A stretch of DNA of 39,759 bases. Origin: Propionibacteriaceae bacterium (GTDB lineage Bacteria; Actinomycetota; Actinomycetes; Propionibacteriales; Propionibacteriaceae). Positions 27,962 to 35,771 of this stretch are shown piece by piece. The stretch covers positions 1 through 39,759 of the forward strand of contig JAISUR010000030.1 in NCBI GenBank assembly GCA_031271975.1, written 5' to 3'. Positions within the stretch are counted from its first letter, which is position 1, and the number at the start of each line of letters is the position of its first letter. The translations under genes were made by a program, and so were the position numbers. The notes under the pieces are model-generated. The model searched no databases. It worked only from the letters and a program-made list of their open reading frames with translations, and had not been told where the DNA came from.

Positions 27962-28710
27962 GCCTTTCCGAAGCCCGCGTTCTGAAGCAGTTCTTGGCCC
28001 TCGTCCGAAAGCACCAGGTCGACAAACGCCTGTGCCAGCTCGGCCTGCGGGGCGTCTTTCAACACGACGATTGGGTTGTTGTTGACCGCGTTCTTGGCCT
28101 CGTCGAATTGGATGCCCAGCACGGTGTCACCGGCCGACAACACGTCGGTGGCGTACACCAACCCAGCGTCTGCCTCGCCCGACTGTACTTTCGCCAGCAC
28201 GTCAGAGACGGCCTGCTCTTCGCTGACCGGATTGAGCGTGATGCCGGTGGCTTCCTCGACTTTGACGGTTGCCGCTCCGCAAGGCACTTCAGGAGCGCAG
28301 ATGACGAGATTCAGACCGTCTTTGGCCAAGTCCGGGAACCATGCGATGTTCGCCGGATTGTCCGGCGGGACGGCGATCATGAGGCTGTTCGTCGCATAAA
28401 GCACCGGATCGGCTGCGGCCAGGCCGCCGTCGACGACCTTTTGCATCGTGGACTCATTGGCCGCCGCGAACACGTCCGCTGCGGCGCCGTTGAGGATTTG
28501 GTCCACCAGATCCTGCGATCCGGCGAAGTTGAACGTGACTGTCACGCCTGGGTGCGCCGCTTCAAACTTGGCTCCCAACTCGGTGAACGTCGTCTTCATT
28601 GACGCCGCCGCGAACACCGTCAGCGTGGCTTCTTCGGCGGGCGCGGCCGGCCCGCCGGTGCCACAGCCGACGAGTAGGAGTGCGGCCAAGGCCGCCATCG
28701 CTTTCTTCAT
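27958..28710 (-). CDS. modA: Molybdate-binding lipoprotein ModA
   Basis: Extracytoplasmic substrate-binding protein, 250 residues. The signal peptide carries a lipobox LLLVGC with Cys16 for lipid attachment, then [20 protein letters not shown], the ModA signature with the oxyanion-binding Ser residues (AAAS and NFAGSQDL), [17 protein letters not shown], and a conserved GLVYATD. A tungstate preference cannot be excluded. It is 9 bp downstream of the HTH-TOBE regulator and overlaps modB. Confidence 0.95.
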   Translation of the reverse strand: MKKAMAALAALLLVGCGTGGPAAPAEEATLTVFAAASMKTTFTELGAKFEAAHPGVTVTFNFAGSQDLVDQILNGAAADVFAAANESTMQKVVDGGLAAADPVLYATNSLMIAVPPDNPANIAWFPDLAKDGLNLVICAPEVPCGAATVKVEEATGITLNPVSEEQAVSDVLAKVQSGEADAGLVYATDVLSAGDTVLGIQFDEAKNAVNNNPIVVLKDAPQAELAQAFVDLVLSDEGQELLQNAGFGKA

Positions 28711-28719
28711 GGTTTCCTC

Positions 28720-29112
28720 TCAAGGGGTTTCGATAATGACGTTCGTGGCTTTGACCACGGCGACCGCCACCGATCCAGTTTCCAAGCCAAGCTGCCGCAC
28801 GGCTTCGGTACTGATCAGCGACACCACCCGGTGTGGTCCGCACTGCATCTCCACCTGTGACATAACCATGTCGGAGATGACGTTCGTGACCAGGCCAACG
28901 AAGCGGTTACGGGCTGATCCGGTTACCGCGGTGGGATCTGGCGGCGGCGTGGCGTGGTCCCGGGCGAACTCGGCCAACGCCTTGCCGTCAATCACCTTGC
29001 GGTTGCTGGCATCCAAGTCGTGGGGCAATTCGCCGGAATCCACCCATCTGCGTACGGTGTCGTCGCTGACTCCGAGCAGTGCGGCGGCCTCTTTGATCCG
29101 CAATTTCGTCAC
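28720..29112 (-). CDS. HTH-TOBE (Mop) molybdate-responsive regulator
   Basis: 130 residues starting GTG 29112. The N-terminal MerR/excisionase-type helix-turn-helix (RIKEAAALLGVSDDTVRRWVDSG) is joined to a C-terminal TOBE/Mop domain (about 67-130: RNRFVGLVTNVISDMVMSQV...VRQLGLETGSVAVAVVKATNV), the small domain that binds molybdate or tungstate. Such proteins head mod operons in several actinobacteria. It replaces ModE in function by inference. The start codon directly follows the palindrome of the promoter, predicting a leaderless mRNA. Confidence 0.88.
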   Translation of the reverse strand: MTKLRIKEAAALLGVSDDTVRRWVDSGELPHDLDASNRKVIDGKALAEFARDHATPPPDPTAVTGSARNRFVGLVTNVISDMVMSQVEMQCGPHRVVSLISTEAVRQLGLETGSVAVAVVKATNVIIETP

Positions 29113-29149
29113 ATTATCGATAATATGTCCGCACTTGCGGTTTTGACAA
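29113..29149 (-). promoter_or_regulatory. Promoter and palindromic operator of the mod operon
   Basis: On the minus strand: -35 TTGTCA (29149-29144), 18-bp spacer containing the palindrome CCGCAAGTGCGG, -10 TATTAT (29125-29120). The perfect palindrome ATTATCGATAAT (29113-29124) overlaps the -10 box and touches the GTG start, so transcription should begin at or next to the start codon. Autoregulation by the HTH-TOBE protein at this palindrome is inference. Confidence 0.65.
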
Positions 29150-29167
29150 TGCCTTTCCCCTAGTCAT

Positions 29168-29824
29168 TCAGGAATCGGCCAGGCCAGCCTCCATGCGTTC
29201 CCGGGCCAAGGTGAAATGCCGCTTGATGGCTTCGACGGCCGCTTCCTGGTCGTTGGCTTGCAGCGCCTCCAAAATGGGAGGGTGCAGGGCGACGGTCCAA
29301 TGCGGGTCGGCGCCGGGAGTGACGAGGGTGATGTAGGCGCGCAGCCGGGGCTGCATCCCGCGCCACACGCGCAGCAATTCGACGTTACCAGAGGCCACAA
29401 TGATGGCCTCGTGGAACTTCGTGTCCACCTTTGCCAACTCGTGCATGTCATCGCTGGCCACGGCGTGGTACATGTCGCCCAATAGGGTTGACAGCCCGGA
29501 GAGGTCGGCGCCCCGCTCCAGGGCGGAACGCACGGCCAGCGCCTCCAACTCGGAGCGGACGGTGTAGGCGTCGAGGATTTCCTGGTGGGTCTGCCGGTGT
29601 ACGCGCGCCCCGGAGAACGGCCGAATATCGACAACCCCGAGAGCCTCCAACCCTTTCAAGGCTTCGCGCACTGGTGCATGGCTGACGCCGAGGCTCCCGG
29701 CGACCATGGATTCGACAATCCGCTCATGGGGCCTGAGCACTCCGGAGAAAATCTGATCGAGGATCCATTCTTTGACTTGCTCAGAGAGCGGACGGTCGGG
29801 ACCGTCGGTCAGCGTTCCAGTCAC
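29168..29824 (-). CDS. GntR-family regulator with FCD ligand domain
   Basis: 218 residues. The winged helix spans about 10-75 (PLSEQVKEWILDQIFSGVL; SHAPVREALKGLEALGVV), the FCD domain about 85-205 with metal-site residues D and H in VDTKFHEAII and the later His in ALHPPILEALQ and KRHFTLA. Such regulators usually bind organic acids. It lies between moeA (44 bp upstream) and the mod promoter, on the same strand. It may control the molybdenum genes or a distant target; nothing in the sequence decides. Confidence 0.88.
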   Translation of the reverse strand: MTGTLTDGPDRPLSEQVKEWILDQIFSGVLRPHERIVESMVAGSLGVSHAPVREALKGLEALGVVDIRPFSGARVHRQTHQEILDAYTVRSELEALAVRSALERGADLSGLSTLLGDMYHAVASDDMHELAKVDTKFHEAIIVASGNVELLRVWRGMQPRLRAYITLVTPGADPHWTVALHPPILEALQANDQEAAVEAIKRHFTLARERMEAGLADS

Positions 29825-29868
29825 TGGCTCTCACACTCCTCGCAGAGGGATCAACGCCGACGATAGTA

Positions 29869-31038
29869 TCACCGCAGCAGTTGCACTCGCAGTCGTAGGC
29901 CAGGGGTCACACGGGTGACATCCTCCGGAACCATCGCTATGGCGTCGGCGGCCGCCAGCGAGGTGATGACGTGCGACTGCGACCCCAACGCGTGCGCCGG
30001 GCGGACGCGGCCGCCTTCCCAGACGACGGGCATGATCTGGCGGCGCCCGGGCGGCGAATCCCAGGTTTCACCTGCTGCGGCGTCGAACCAGGGCCGCTGG
30101 CGTCTTCCCAAAATGTGAAACACCGCCGGGCCCGCGAACAACTCGTAGCTCAGCAGGGCCGACAACGGGTTGCCCGGCAGCGCGAGAATGGGAATGGAAT
30201 TCCACACCGCCCACCCCTGTGGCTTGCCGGGTTGCATCCGCAGGTGGCGGAACTCGCCAACCGGAGCGAGCACATCCCGCACGATGTCGCGGGCCCCCAT
30301 CGAAACGCCCCCGGTGAGCACGATCAGGTCGGCGTCAGCCGCGTCCAGCCAGACCCGCAGGCGCTCCGGGTCGTCGGGTATGGGCGCGTGGCGGGTGGGC
30401 TCGGCCCCGTCGCGGGCCAGCGCGGCCGCGATGGAACAGGTGTTGGAGTCGAAAACGCGGCCGGACACCACTTCATCTCCGGTCGAGCAGACGGCCACCC
30501 GGGGGAGTGGCCGTACCGGAACTTGCCCAATGCCGGCTGCGCCCAGGGCCGCGACCAGCGCTGGGGTGAGCACGTCACCGGCGGCGGCGAGCGGGGAGCC
30601 GGCGTGGATGTCGTCTCCGGCATGCCGCACGAAAGCGCCCTGGCGTTCCGGCGCGCGCCGCACTGTGATCTGAGCGCCGACGTCGTCCCAGCCGGTGGCG
30701 TCGGTGTCTTCGATGGGGACGATGGTGTCCGCGAAGGCGGGGATCGGAGCCCCTGTCATGATGCGCGCGCATTCGCCAGGCCCCGCGGCGACATCGGCCG
30801 AATCGCCGGCATTCACCTCGCCGACCACGCGCAACGGCCGGCCCACCTCCGCAAAACGCACCGCGAAGCCGTCCATCTGGGAGTTGTCGAAACGCGGGAT
30901 GTCCGCCTGCGAAACCAAGGCGGCCGCCAGCACGCGGCCATATGCTTCGCCGAGCGGCACCAGCTGTGAGCGCGCGTCGGGTGAGACCAAGGCCAGCACC
31001 TCGGCCAGGTACTCCTCCATCGTCAACAGTTTCCGCAT
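29869..31038 (-). CDS. moeA: Molybdopterin molybdenumtransferase MoeA
   Basis: Inserts molybdate into adenylylated molybdopterin to give molybdenum cofactor; cytoplasmic. 389 residues with the expected order of motifs: FDNSQMDGFAV, GPGECARIMTGAPIP, DTIVPIEDTD, STGDEVV, LTGGVSMGARD, MQPGKPQGWAVW and LPGNPLSALLSYELF. It starts 3 bp after moaD. Length is normal. Confidence 0.96.
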   Translation of the reverse strand: MRKLLTMEEYLAEVLALVSPDARSQLVPLGEAYGRVLAAALVSQADIPRFDNSQMDGFAVRFAEVGRPLRVVGEVNAGDSADVAAGPGECARIMTGAPIPAFADTIVPIEDTDATGWDDVGAQITVRRAPERQGAFVRHAGDDIHAGSPLAAAGDVLTPALVAALGAAGIGQVPVRPLPRVAVCSTGDEVVSGRVFDSNTCSIAAALARDGAEPTRHAPIPDDPERLRVWLDAADADLIVLTGGVSMGARDIVRDVLAPVGEFRHLRMQPGKPQGWAVWNSIPILALPGNPLSALLSYELFAGPAVFHILGRRQRPWFDAAAGETWDSPPGRRQIMPVVWEGGRVRPAHALGSQSHVITSLAAADAIAMVPEDVTRVTPGLRLRVQLLR

Positions 31039-31041
31039 GGC

Positions 31042-31275
31042 CTACCCTCCCGCGAACGGCGGCAAGATCTCGACTTCTTCCCCGCACACCTGCTCGCCTG
31101 CGCGCACGGACTTCCCGTCGGCGAACACCCGGCAGCAGCCCAGCACCAACTGGGCCTGCTCGTCGCTTCCAGCGAGCCTGTCGAGCAGGTCTGCGGCGGT
31201 CATCTGGGCGACGTCGATTTCAACCTGCGCTTGGCCGACCGCTTCCGCGGCGGCGGCATACAGCCTGACGCGCAC
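31042..31275 (-). CDS. moaD: Molybdopterin synthase small subunit MoaD
   Basis: Ubiquitin-like sulfur carrier, 77 residues, ending in the Gly-Gly (PPFAGG) that is activated to a thiocarboxylate and feeds sulfur to precursor Z. The start is GTG 31275; its ribosome site GGAGGATGA overlaps the stop of moaA. The large subunit moaE is not in the window. Confidence 0.93.
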   Translation of the reverse strand: MRVRLYAAAAEAVGQAQVEIDVAQMTAADLLDRLAGSDEQAQLVLGCCRVFADGKSVRAGEQVCGEEVEILPPFAGG

Positions 31276-31276
31276 T

Positions 31277-32245
31277 TCATCCTCCGATCATGGACATCGT
31301 GCGGACGGGTTTGCGGAATGACGCTTGCCCAATGAGGTGGCCGGGCGCCTTCTGGCGCTGCGCCGCGAGCCACAGATAGGCCAGTTCTTCGTCCGAGGCT
31401 CCGGCGCGCAGAGGCGTGCGCAAGTCGTGTTCGGTGTCGTCGAACAGGCAGGCGCGCACGTGTCCGTCCGCGGTGAGCCGGGTGCGGTCGCACAGTTGGC
31501 AGAAAGGGAAAGAGACAGTTGCGATGACTCCGATGCGGCCGCCCCCAACGTCGTACAACTGCGTCGGCGCGGATGTGCGGGGCAGCGGGCGCAATTCGTA
31601 GCGGGCGCGCAACGCGGTGAGAATTTCCGCGGCCGAGACGGGGTCGGTGGCCAGCGGGCCGAGCGGCATTTGCTCGATGAAGCGCAGTTCGCAGCCGTTG
31701 GCCAGGCAGAAATCGGCCAGCGGGAGGATTTCGCCCTCGTTGACGCCGCGGAGTATCACGGTGTTCACCTTTACCCGCAACCGGGCTTCCAGCGCCTGCC
31801 GCAACCCGGCGAGCGCGTCGGCCAAGCGGTCGCGCCCAGTGATGTGGGCGTAAGTGCGGCGGTTGAGGGCGTCGATGGAGATGTTCACGGACTTGAGCCC
31901 GGCCGAGACGAGCCCGGGCAAGTGTTTGGGGAGTTCCAAGCCGTTGGTCGTCAACGAGACCGCGGCGTCGGGCGGGACGCTGGCGATGATGCTGGCCACA
32001 TCCGGACGGAGCAACGGCTCGCCACCCGTGAAGCGCACTTTGCGCACGCCCAGCCGCGTCACGGCGATGGTGATCAGCCGGCTCAACTCGGCGGCGCTCA
32101 GCAGGCGCTCGTTTGGCATCCAAGCCAGGTCGGCGGGCATGCAGTAGCGGCAGCGCAGTTGGCACCGGTCCGTAAGGGACACGCGCAGGTAGCGCGCGAC
32201 CCGTCCTTGGGTGTCGCGCAACTGAGCCGCAGCCTGCTGAAGCAT
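31277..32245 (-). CDS. moaA: GTP 3',8-cyclase MoaA (radical SAM)
   Basis: Converts GTP to the cyclic intermediate of molybdopterin. 322 residues: the radical-SAM cluster CQLRCRYC near residue 29, GGEPLLR, the second iron-sulfur cluster CQLCDRTRLTADGHVRACLF, and the C-terminal Gly-Gly (SMIGG) characteristic of MoaA. The ATG at 32245 follows GGGGG. An ATTATCGA word, half of the mod palindrome, lies 13 bases upstream. moaC is not seen nearby. Confidence 0.96.
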   Translation of the reverse strand: MLQQAAAQLRDTQGRVARYLRVSLTDRCQLRCRYCMPADLAWMPNERLLSAAELSRLITIAVTRLGVRKVRFTGGEPLLRPDVASIIASVPPDAAVSLTTNGLELPKHLPGLVSAGLKSVNISIDALNRRTYAHITGRDRLADALAGLRQALEARLRVKVNTVILRGVNEGEILPLADFCLANGCELRFIEQMPLGPLATDPVSAAEILTALRARYELRPLPRTSAPTQLYDVGGGRIGVIATVSFPFCQLCDRTRLTADGHVRACLFDDTEHDLRTPLRAGASDEELAYLWLAAQRQKAPGHLIGQASFRKPVRTMSMIGG

Positions 32246-32258
32246 GTGCCCCCTTTTG

Positions 32259-32266
32259 TCGATAAT
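32259..32266 (-). promoter_or_regulatory. ATTATCGA half-palindrome before moaA
   Basis: Eight bases identical to the left part of the ATTATCGATAAT palindrome at the mod promoter, located just before the moaA ribosome site. The -10-like TAGGAT overlaps it. A shared regulator is inference from this match of eight bases. Confidence 0.4.
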
Positions 32267-32305
32267 CCTAACTCTCCCCGCCGAGCGGAACCACCCCCTT
32301 GTCCG

Positions 32306-32485
32306 CCCGTCATGCCGGCAACCCCTCCCCGTCATCCCGGACTGGTTCCGGCACCCCGACGCCGTTCCACAGTGCGTGCGTCATCCCGGAACAAGTCCGG
32401 CATGACGGGACGGACATCCCGGAACGAGTCCGGCATGACGGGACGGACATCCCAGAACTTGTCCGGGATGACAGGTGGGGTGTCC
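32306..32485. repeat. Mosaic palindromic extragenic repeat
   Basis: Contains four to five CCGGAACnAGTCCGG(C/G)AT units in alternating orientation, each followed by GACGGGACGGACATCC spacers, and a CATCCCGGACTGGTTCCGG copy. It sits between the moaA leader and the 3' end of the BlaI-type gene; positions 32486-32570 show nothing else. Confidence 0.9.
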
Positions 32486-32570
32486 GGCGCCGGGGTTGTT
32501 CGGCAACAAACCTCTCCCACATGGCGGTCGGATCGCTTGCGCAATTCTGCGTAGGGGGATTTGAGCGTGT

Positions 32571-32888
32571 TTAAGAGGCGACTTTTTCGGCGATCCGCTC
32601 CAAGGCCGCCGATTGCTCGGTGGCGGGGAGCCCGCTGAGCAGATCTTGGATCTCGCCCATGACCATGTCGACGCGGGTGGCGACAGGTTTGTACAGCCAC
32701 GCGCGGCCCTCAAGTTGCCTGCTGGCAATGCCTTTCTTGGTCAATCGGCACAGTACGGTCATGATTGTTGTGTAGGCAAGGTCGCGTTCCTTCCTGAGTG
32801 CGCTATGCACCTCATGGACGGACAACGGTCGGTCGCTACCCCAGAGCACTTCCATTACAGAGGTCTCCAGATCGCCGAGGAGGGCCAT
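32571..32888 (-). CDS. BlaI/MecI-family transcriptional repressor
   Basis: 105 residues with the BlaI winged helix: DLETSVMEVLWGSDRPLSVHEVHSAL, then YTTIMTVLCRLTKKGIASRQ and GRAWLYKP. The C-terminal dimerisation helix is short. BlaI proteins are classically inactivated by BlaR1 proteolysis, but no blaR1 or beta-lactamase is present. It is divergent from cydA (58 bp between starts), so cydAB is a natural candidate target, by inference. Confidence 0.9.
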   Translation of the reverse strand: MALLGDLETSVMEVLWGSDRPLSVHEVHSALRKERDLAYTTIMTVLCRLTKKGIASRQLEGRAWLYKPVATRVDMVMGEIQDLLSGLPATEQSAALERIAEKVAS

Positions 32889-32946
32889 ACGGCAAGTCTA
32901 CCGGGGTCGTTGCGCGTTTTTCCGCGATCATGGTACTTTCGCGCAC

Positions 32947-34431
32947 ATGAGTGCGGAGACCCTTGCCAGATGGCAATTTGGTATCACCACTGTGTATCAC
33001 TTTTTGTTCGTCCCCATCACGATTGCGCTCTCGCTGCTGGTCGCAGTGCTGCAGACCCTGTGGGTGAAGTCGGGCAACGAGCGGTTCCTACGGTTGACCA
33101 AATTTTACGGAAAACTATTTCTAATTAACTTTGCGATGGGCGTCGTGACCGGCATCGTGCAGGAGTTCCAGTTCGGTATGAACTGGTCCGAGTATGCACG
33201 GTTCGTCGGCGACATCTTCGGCGCCCCGCTTGCTCTGGAAGCCCTCATCTCGTTCTTCCTCGAGTCCGTGTTTCTCGGAATGTGGATCTTCGGGTGGGAC
33301 AAGCTTCCAAAGAAGATCCACTTGGCCACCATTTGGCTGGGTGCGATCGGTACGTTGATCTCTTCGATCTTCATCCTCGTCGCCAACTCCTGGATGCAGA
33401 ACCCGACGGGTGCCGCATTCGACAAGGGCGACACGACTGTTGAAAACCTGCGCGCGGAGATGACCGACTTCGCGGCGGTGCTGCTCAACCCAGTGGCGGC
33501 CGCCACGTGGACGCACGTCATTTTCGGCGCGTTCATGACGGCCGGCGCGCTGATCATGGGCGCCGCGGGCTACAACCTGGTGAAGCTCAACAACGAGAAC
33601 GGCGAAGTCAAGGACGTCGACGACTTCCGCTGGGCCACCAAGTTTGGCGCCTGGGTGCTGATCGTCGCTTCCGTGGGCACGATCTTCACCGGCCACATCC
33701 AGGGCCAGATCATCACCGATCTGCAGCCCATGAAGATGGCGGCCGCGGAAAACCTGCAGAAGTCCGAAGCCTGCGCCCCGTTCGAGATCATCCCGGGTGT
33801 CGGCGTTCCGTGCGTGCTGAGCTTCATGGCTACCAACGACCCGAGCGCGACAGTCAAGGGCATTGATGACCTCGTCGCCGAGTACAACGAAAAGCTCGCC
33901 GCCGGAGAGCCGCTCGACGCGCGCAACCAGTTGCAGGTCACGACGGCCGCCGCCAAGGCCGGCATTTGGACCGAAGGCGCCGATCCGGTCGACTTCGTGC
34001 CGCCGGTGCTGCCGACGTTCTGGAGCTTCCGCTTCATGATGGGCCTGGGCTTCATCGGCATCTTGATCGGCATCATCGTGCTGGTCGGCACCAAGGGCGA
34101 CAAGATCCCGTCTGGTGGCAAGGGCTGGAACGCGATGATGCTCGCGGCTCCGCTGCTGCCGCTGTTCGCCTCCAGCTTCGGCTGGCTGGTGACGGAGATT
34201 GGCCGCCAGCCGTACCTGGTCAACGGAGTGCTGAGCACCCACGCGGCCGTATCGCCGGGCGTCACCGCCATAGAGGTGGGCCTGACGCTGGTGCTGTACA
34301 CAGCCATCTACGCCGTCTTTGCGGTCGTTGAGGTGAGCTTGATGCTGAAGTACGCAAAGGCCGGACTGCCCAAGGTGGTCGAGCCCGAAGTGCAAACCGA
34401 CGACGACGCTCCGCTGAGCTTCGCTTACTGA
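32947..34431 (+). CDS. cydA: Cytochrome bd ubiquinol/menaquinol oxidase subunit I
   Basis: Catalytic subunit of the high-affinity terminal oxidase, in the plasma membrane. 494 residues, nine-helix pattern. Haem ligands: His18 (WQFGITTVYHFLF), the His in WTHVIFGAF, and the Met in FWSFRFMMGLGFI. The two conserved Glu sit in LALEALISFFLESVFLGMW. The quinol-binding Q-loop region (about 240-330) is of moderate length. cydB follows at 14 bp. Confidence 0.97.
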   Translation: MSAETLARWQFGITTVYHFLFVPITIALSLLVAVLQTLWVKSGNERFLRLTKFYGKLFLINFAMGVVTGIVQEFQFGMNWSEYARFVGDIFGAPLALEALISFFLESVFLGMWIFGWDKLPKKIHLATIWLGAIGTLISSIFILVANSWMQNPTGAAFDKGDTTVENLRAEMTDFAAVLLNPVAAATWTHVIFGAFMTAGALIMGAAGYNLVKLNNENGEVKDVDDFRWATKFGAWVLIVASVGTIFTGHIQGQIITDLQPMKMAAAENLQKSEACAPFEIIPGVGVPCVLSFMATNDPSATVKGIDDLVAEYNEKLAAGEPLDARNQLQVTTAAAKAGIWTEGADPVDFVPPVLPTFWSFRFMMGLGFIGILIGIIVLVGTKGDKIPSGGKGWNAMMLAAPLLPLFASSFGWLVTEIGRQPYLVNGVLSTHAAVSPGVTAIEVGLTLVLYTAIYAVFAVVEVSLMLKYAKAGLPKVVEPEVQTDDDAPLSFAY

Positions 34432-34445
34432 TAGGGGGACGGACA

Positions 34446-35576
34446 ATGAACTTCTCATTCGCCTTCAACCTGCCGGAGGTCTCTTCGGTTCTCGCTGTTG
34501 TGTGGTTCCTGCTCGTCGCGGTCCTGTGGATCGGGTATCTGGTCCTTGAGGGCTTCGACTACGGCGTGGCAATGCTGATTCCTTTCCTCGGCAAGAACGA
34601 GAAGGAACGCCGCGTCATCATCAACACCATCGGCCCGGTCTGGGACGGCAACGAAGTTTGGCTGCTCACCGCGGGCGGCGCGATGTTCTTGGCCTTCCCG
34701 GCCTGGTACGCGACGCTGTTCTCCGGCCTGTACCTGCCGCTGTTCTTGGTGCTGGTCGGCCTGATCATCCGCGGCGTGTCCTTCGAGTACCGCTCGAAGA
34801 ACCCGGACACGAAGTGGCGCAGCGTCTTTGACTGGCTCGCCGCCATTGGCTCGTTCCTGGTGCCGCTGGTGTTCGGCGTCGGTTTCGCCAACTTCATCAT
34901 CGGCCTCCCGGTGGTGCCGGATCCGAACAACCCGGCGCTGTACGTCATCGCCACCGACGCCGCGAACGTCGGCCAGGTGCCGTACTTCTGGGAGCTGTTC
35001 AGCCCATTCGGCCTGCTCGGCGGCATCGCCGTCGTGGCGATCTGCCTGTTCCACGGCTCGATCTACCTCACCTTGAAGACCAAGGGCGAGGTCAAGGAGC
35101 GCGCCAAGGGCTTCGCGAAGCTCGTGGGCCTGGTCACGATCGTGGGCGGCGCGGTGTTCCTGATTTGCCAGAACCTGTTCTGGGCGCCGATGTTCCTGTC
35201 AGGCCTGAACTGGATCCTGGTGCTCGTCGCCGCCGTGGCGCTGATTGGCGCTTGGCTGACGATCGGCCAGGGCAAGTCGTTCACGCTGTCGGCTGTCGCC
35301 ATCTTGGCCGTGGCGCTGGGTATCTTCATCCGGATGCTGCCCACGCTCGGCTTCGTGGACGCGGGCACGCGCACGTCCTTGCTTGCCGACGGTTCCCTGC
35401 TCGGGCTGAACATCTTCTCGGCCGCCTCGCAGGATTCCACCCTCACGATCGCGCTCATCGCGGCGCTGATCATGGTGCCGATCGTGTTGGCATACACGAT
35501 CTGGGCCTACTGGGTGTTCCGCCGCCCGGTGGGTGTGGAGAACATTCCGGACGACGCCGAGGCCGTACCGGCCTAG
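34446..35576 (+). CDS. cydB: Cytochrome bd oxidase subunit II
   Basis: Partner of CydA, 376 residues, about nine helices. Seen: YLVLEGFDYGVAMLIPFL, IGPVWDGNEVWLLTAGGAMF and RGVSFEYR, all CydB signatures. GGGGGAC precedes the ATG. The operon ends at a strong hairpin 14 bp further on, so cydCD, if present, lie elsewhere. Confidence 0.97.
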   Translation: MNFSFAFNLPEVSSVLAVVWFLLVAVLWIGYLVLEGFDYGVAMLIPFLGKNEKERRVIINTIGPVWDGNEVWLLTAGGAMFLAFPAWYATLFSGLYLPLFLVLVGLIIRGVSFEYRSKNPDTKWRSVFDWLAAIGSFLVPLVFGVGFANFIIGLPVVPDPNNPALYVIATDAANVGQVPYFWELFSPFGLLGGIAVVAICLFHGSIYLTLKTKGEVKERAKGFAKLVGLVTIVGGAVFLICQNLFWAPMFLSGLNWILVLVAAVALIGAWLTIGQGKSFTLSAVAILAVALGIFIRMLPTLGFVDAGTRTSLLADGSLLGLNIFSAASQDSTLTIALIAALIMVPIVLAYTIWAYWVFRRPVGVENIPDDAEAVPA

Positions 35577-35590
35577 TTTCGCTGAAAACA

Positions 35591-35622
35591 CAAGCGGGAG
35601 GGGCAATCGCCCCTCCCGCTTG
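35591..35622 (+). terminator. Terminator of cydAB
   Basis: Perfect 14-bp GC-rich stem (35591-35604 with 35609-35622, CAAGCGGGAGGGGC type) with an AATC loop, 14 bases after the cydB stop. A short T-rich stretch follows. Confidence 0.9.
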
Positions 35623-35642
35623 CGTTTGCCGTGTCACACCCC

Positions 35643-35762
35643 TCCGTCATGCCGGACTCGTTCCGGCATCTTGGGACGTAGTCCCATGCACCGCGCAGTG
35701 GTGCCCCTGGTGGGGCACACGGACTTCGTCCGAGATCCCAGAGCTTGCCCGGGATGACGAGA
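35643..35762. repeat. Mosaic palindromic extragenic repeat
   Basis: GTCATGCCGGACTCGTTCCGGCAT, split by its centre, then TGGGACGTAGTCCCA, GTGCCCCTGGTGGGGCAC, a CGGACTTCGTCCG unit, and GATCCC...CCGGGATGAC. It runs from 20 bp after the cydAB terminator to 9 bp before the stop of the DUF937 gene. Module order is like that at 24128-24416. Confidence 0.92.
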
Positions 35763-35771
35763 AAGGGAGCC

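Noticed and set aside
32571-32888. Beta-lactam resistance regulator
   Set aside because: BlaI family membership alone does not show this; no BlaR1, beta-lactamase or PBP gene is close.
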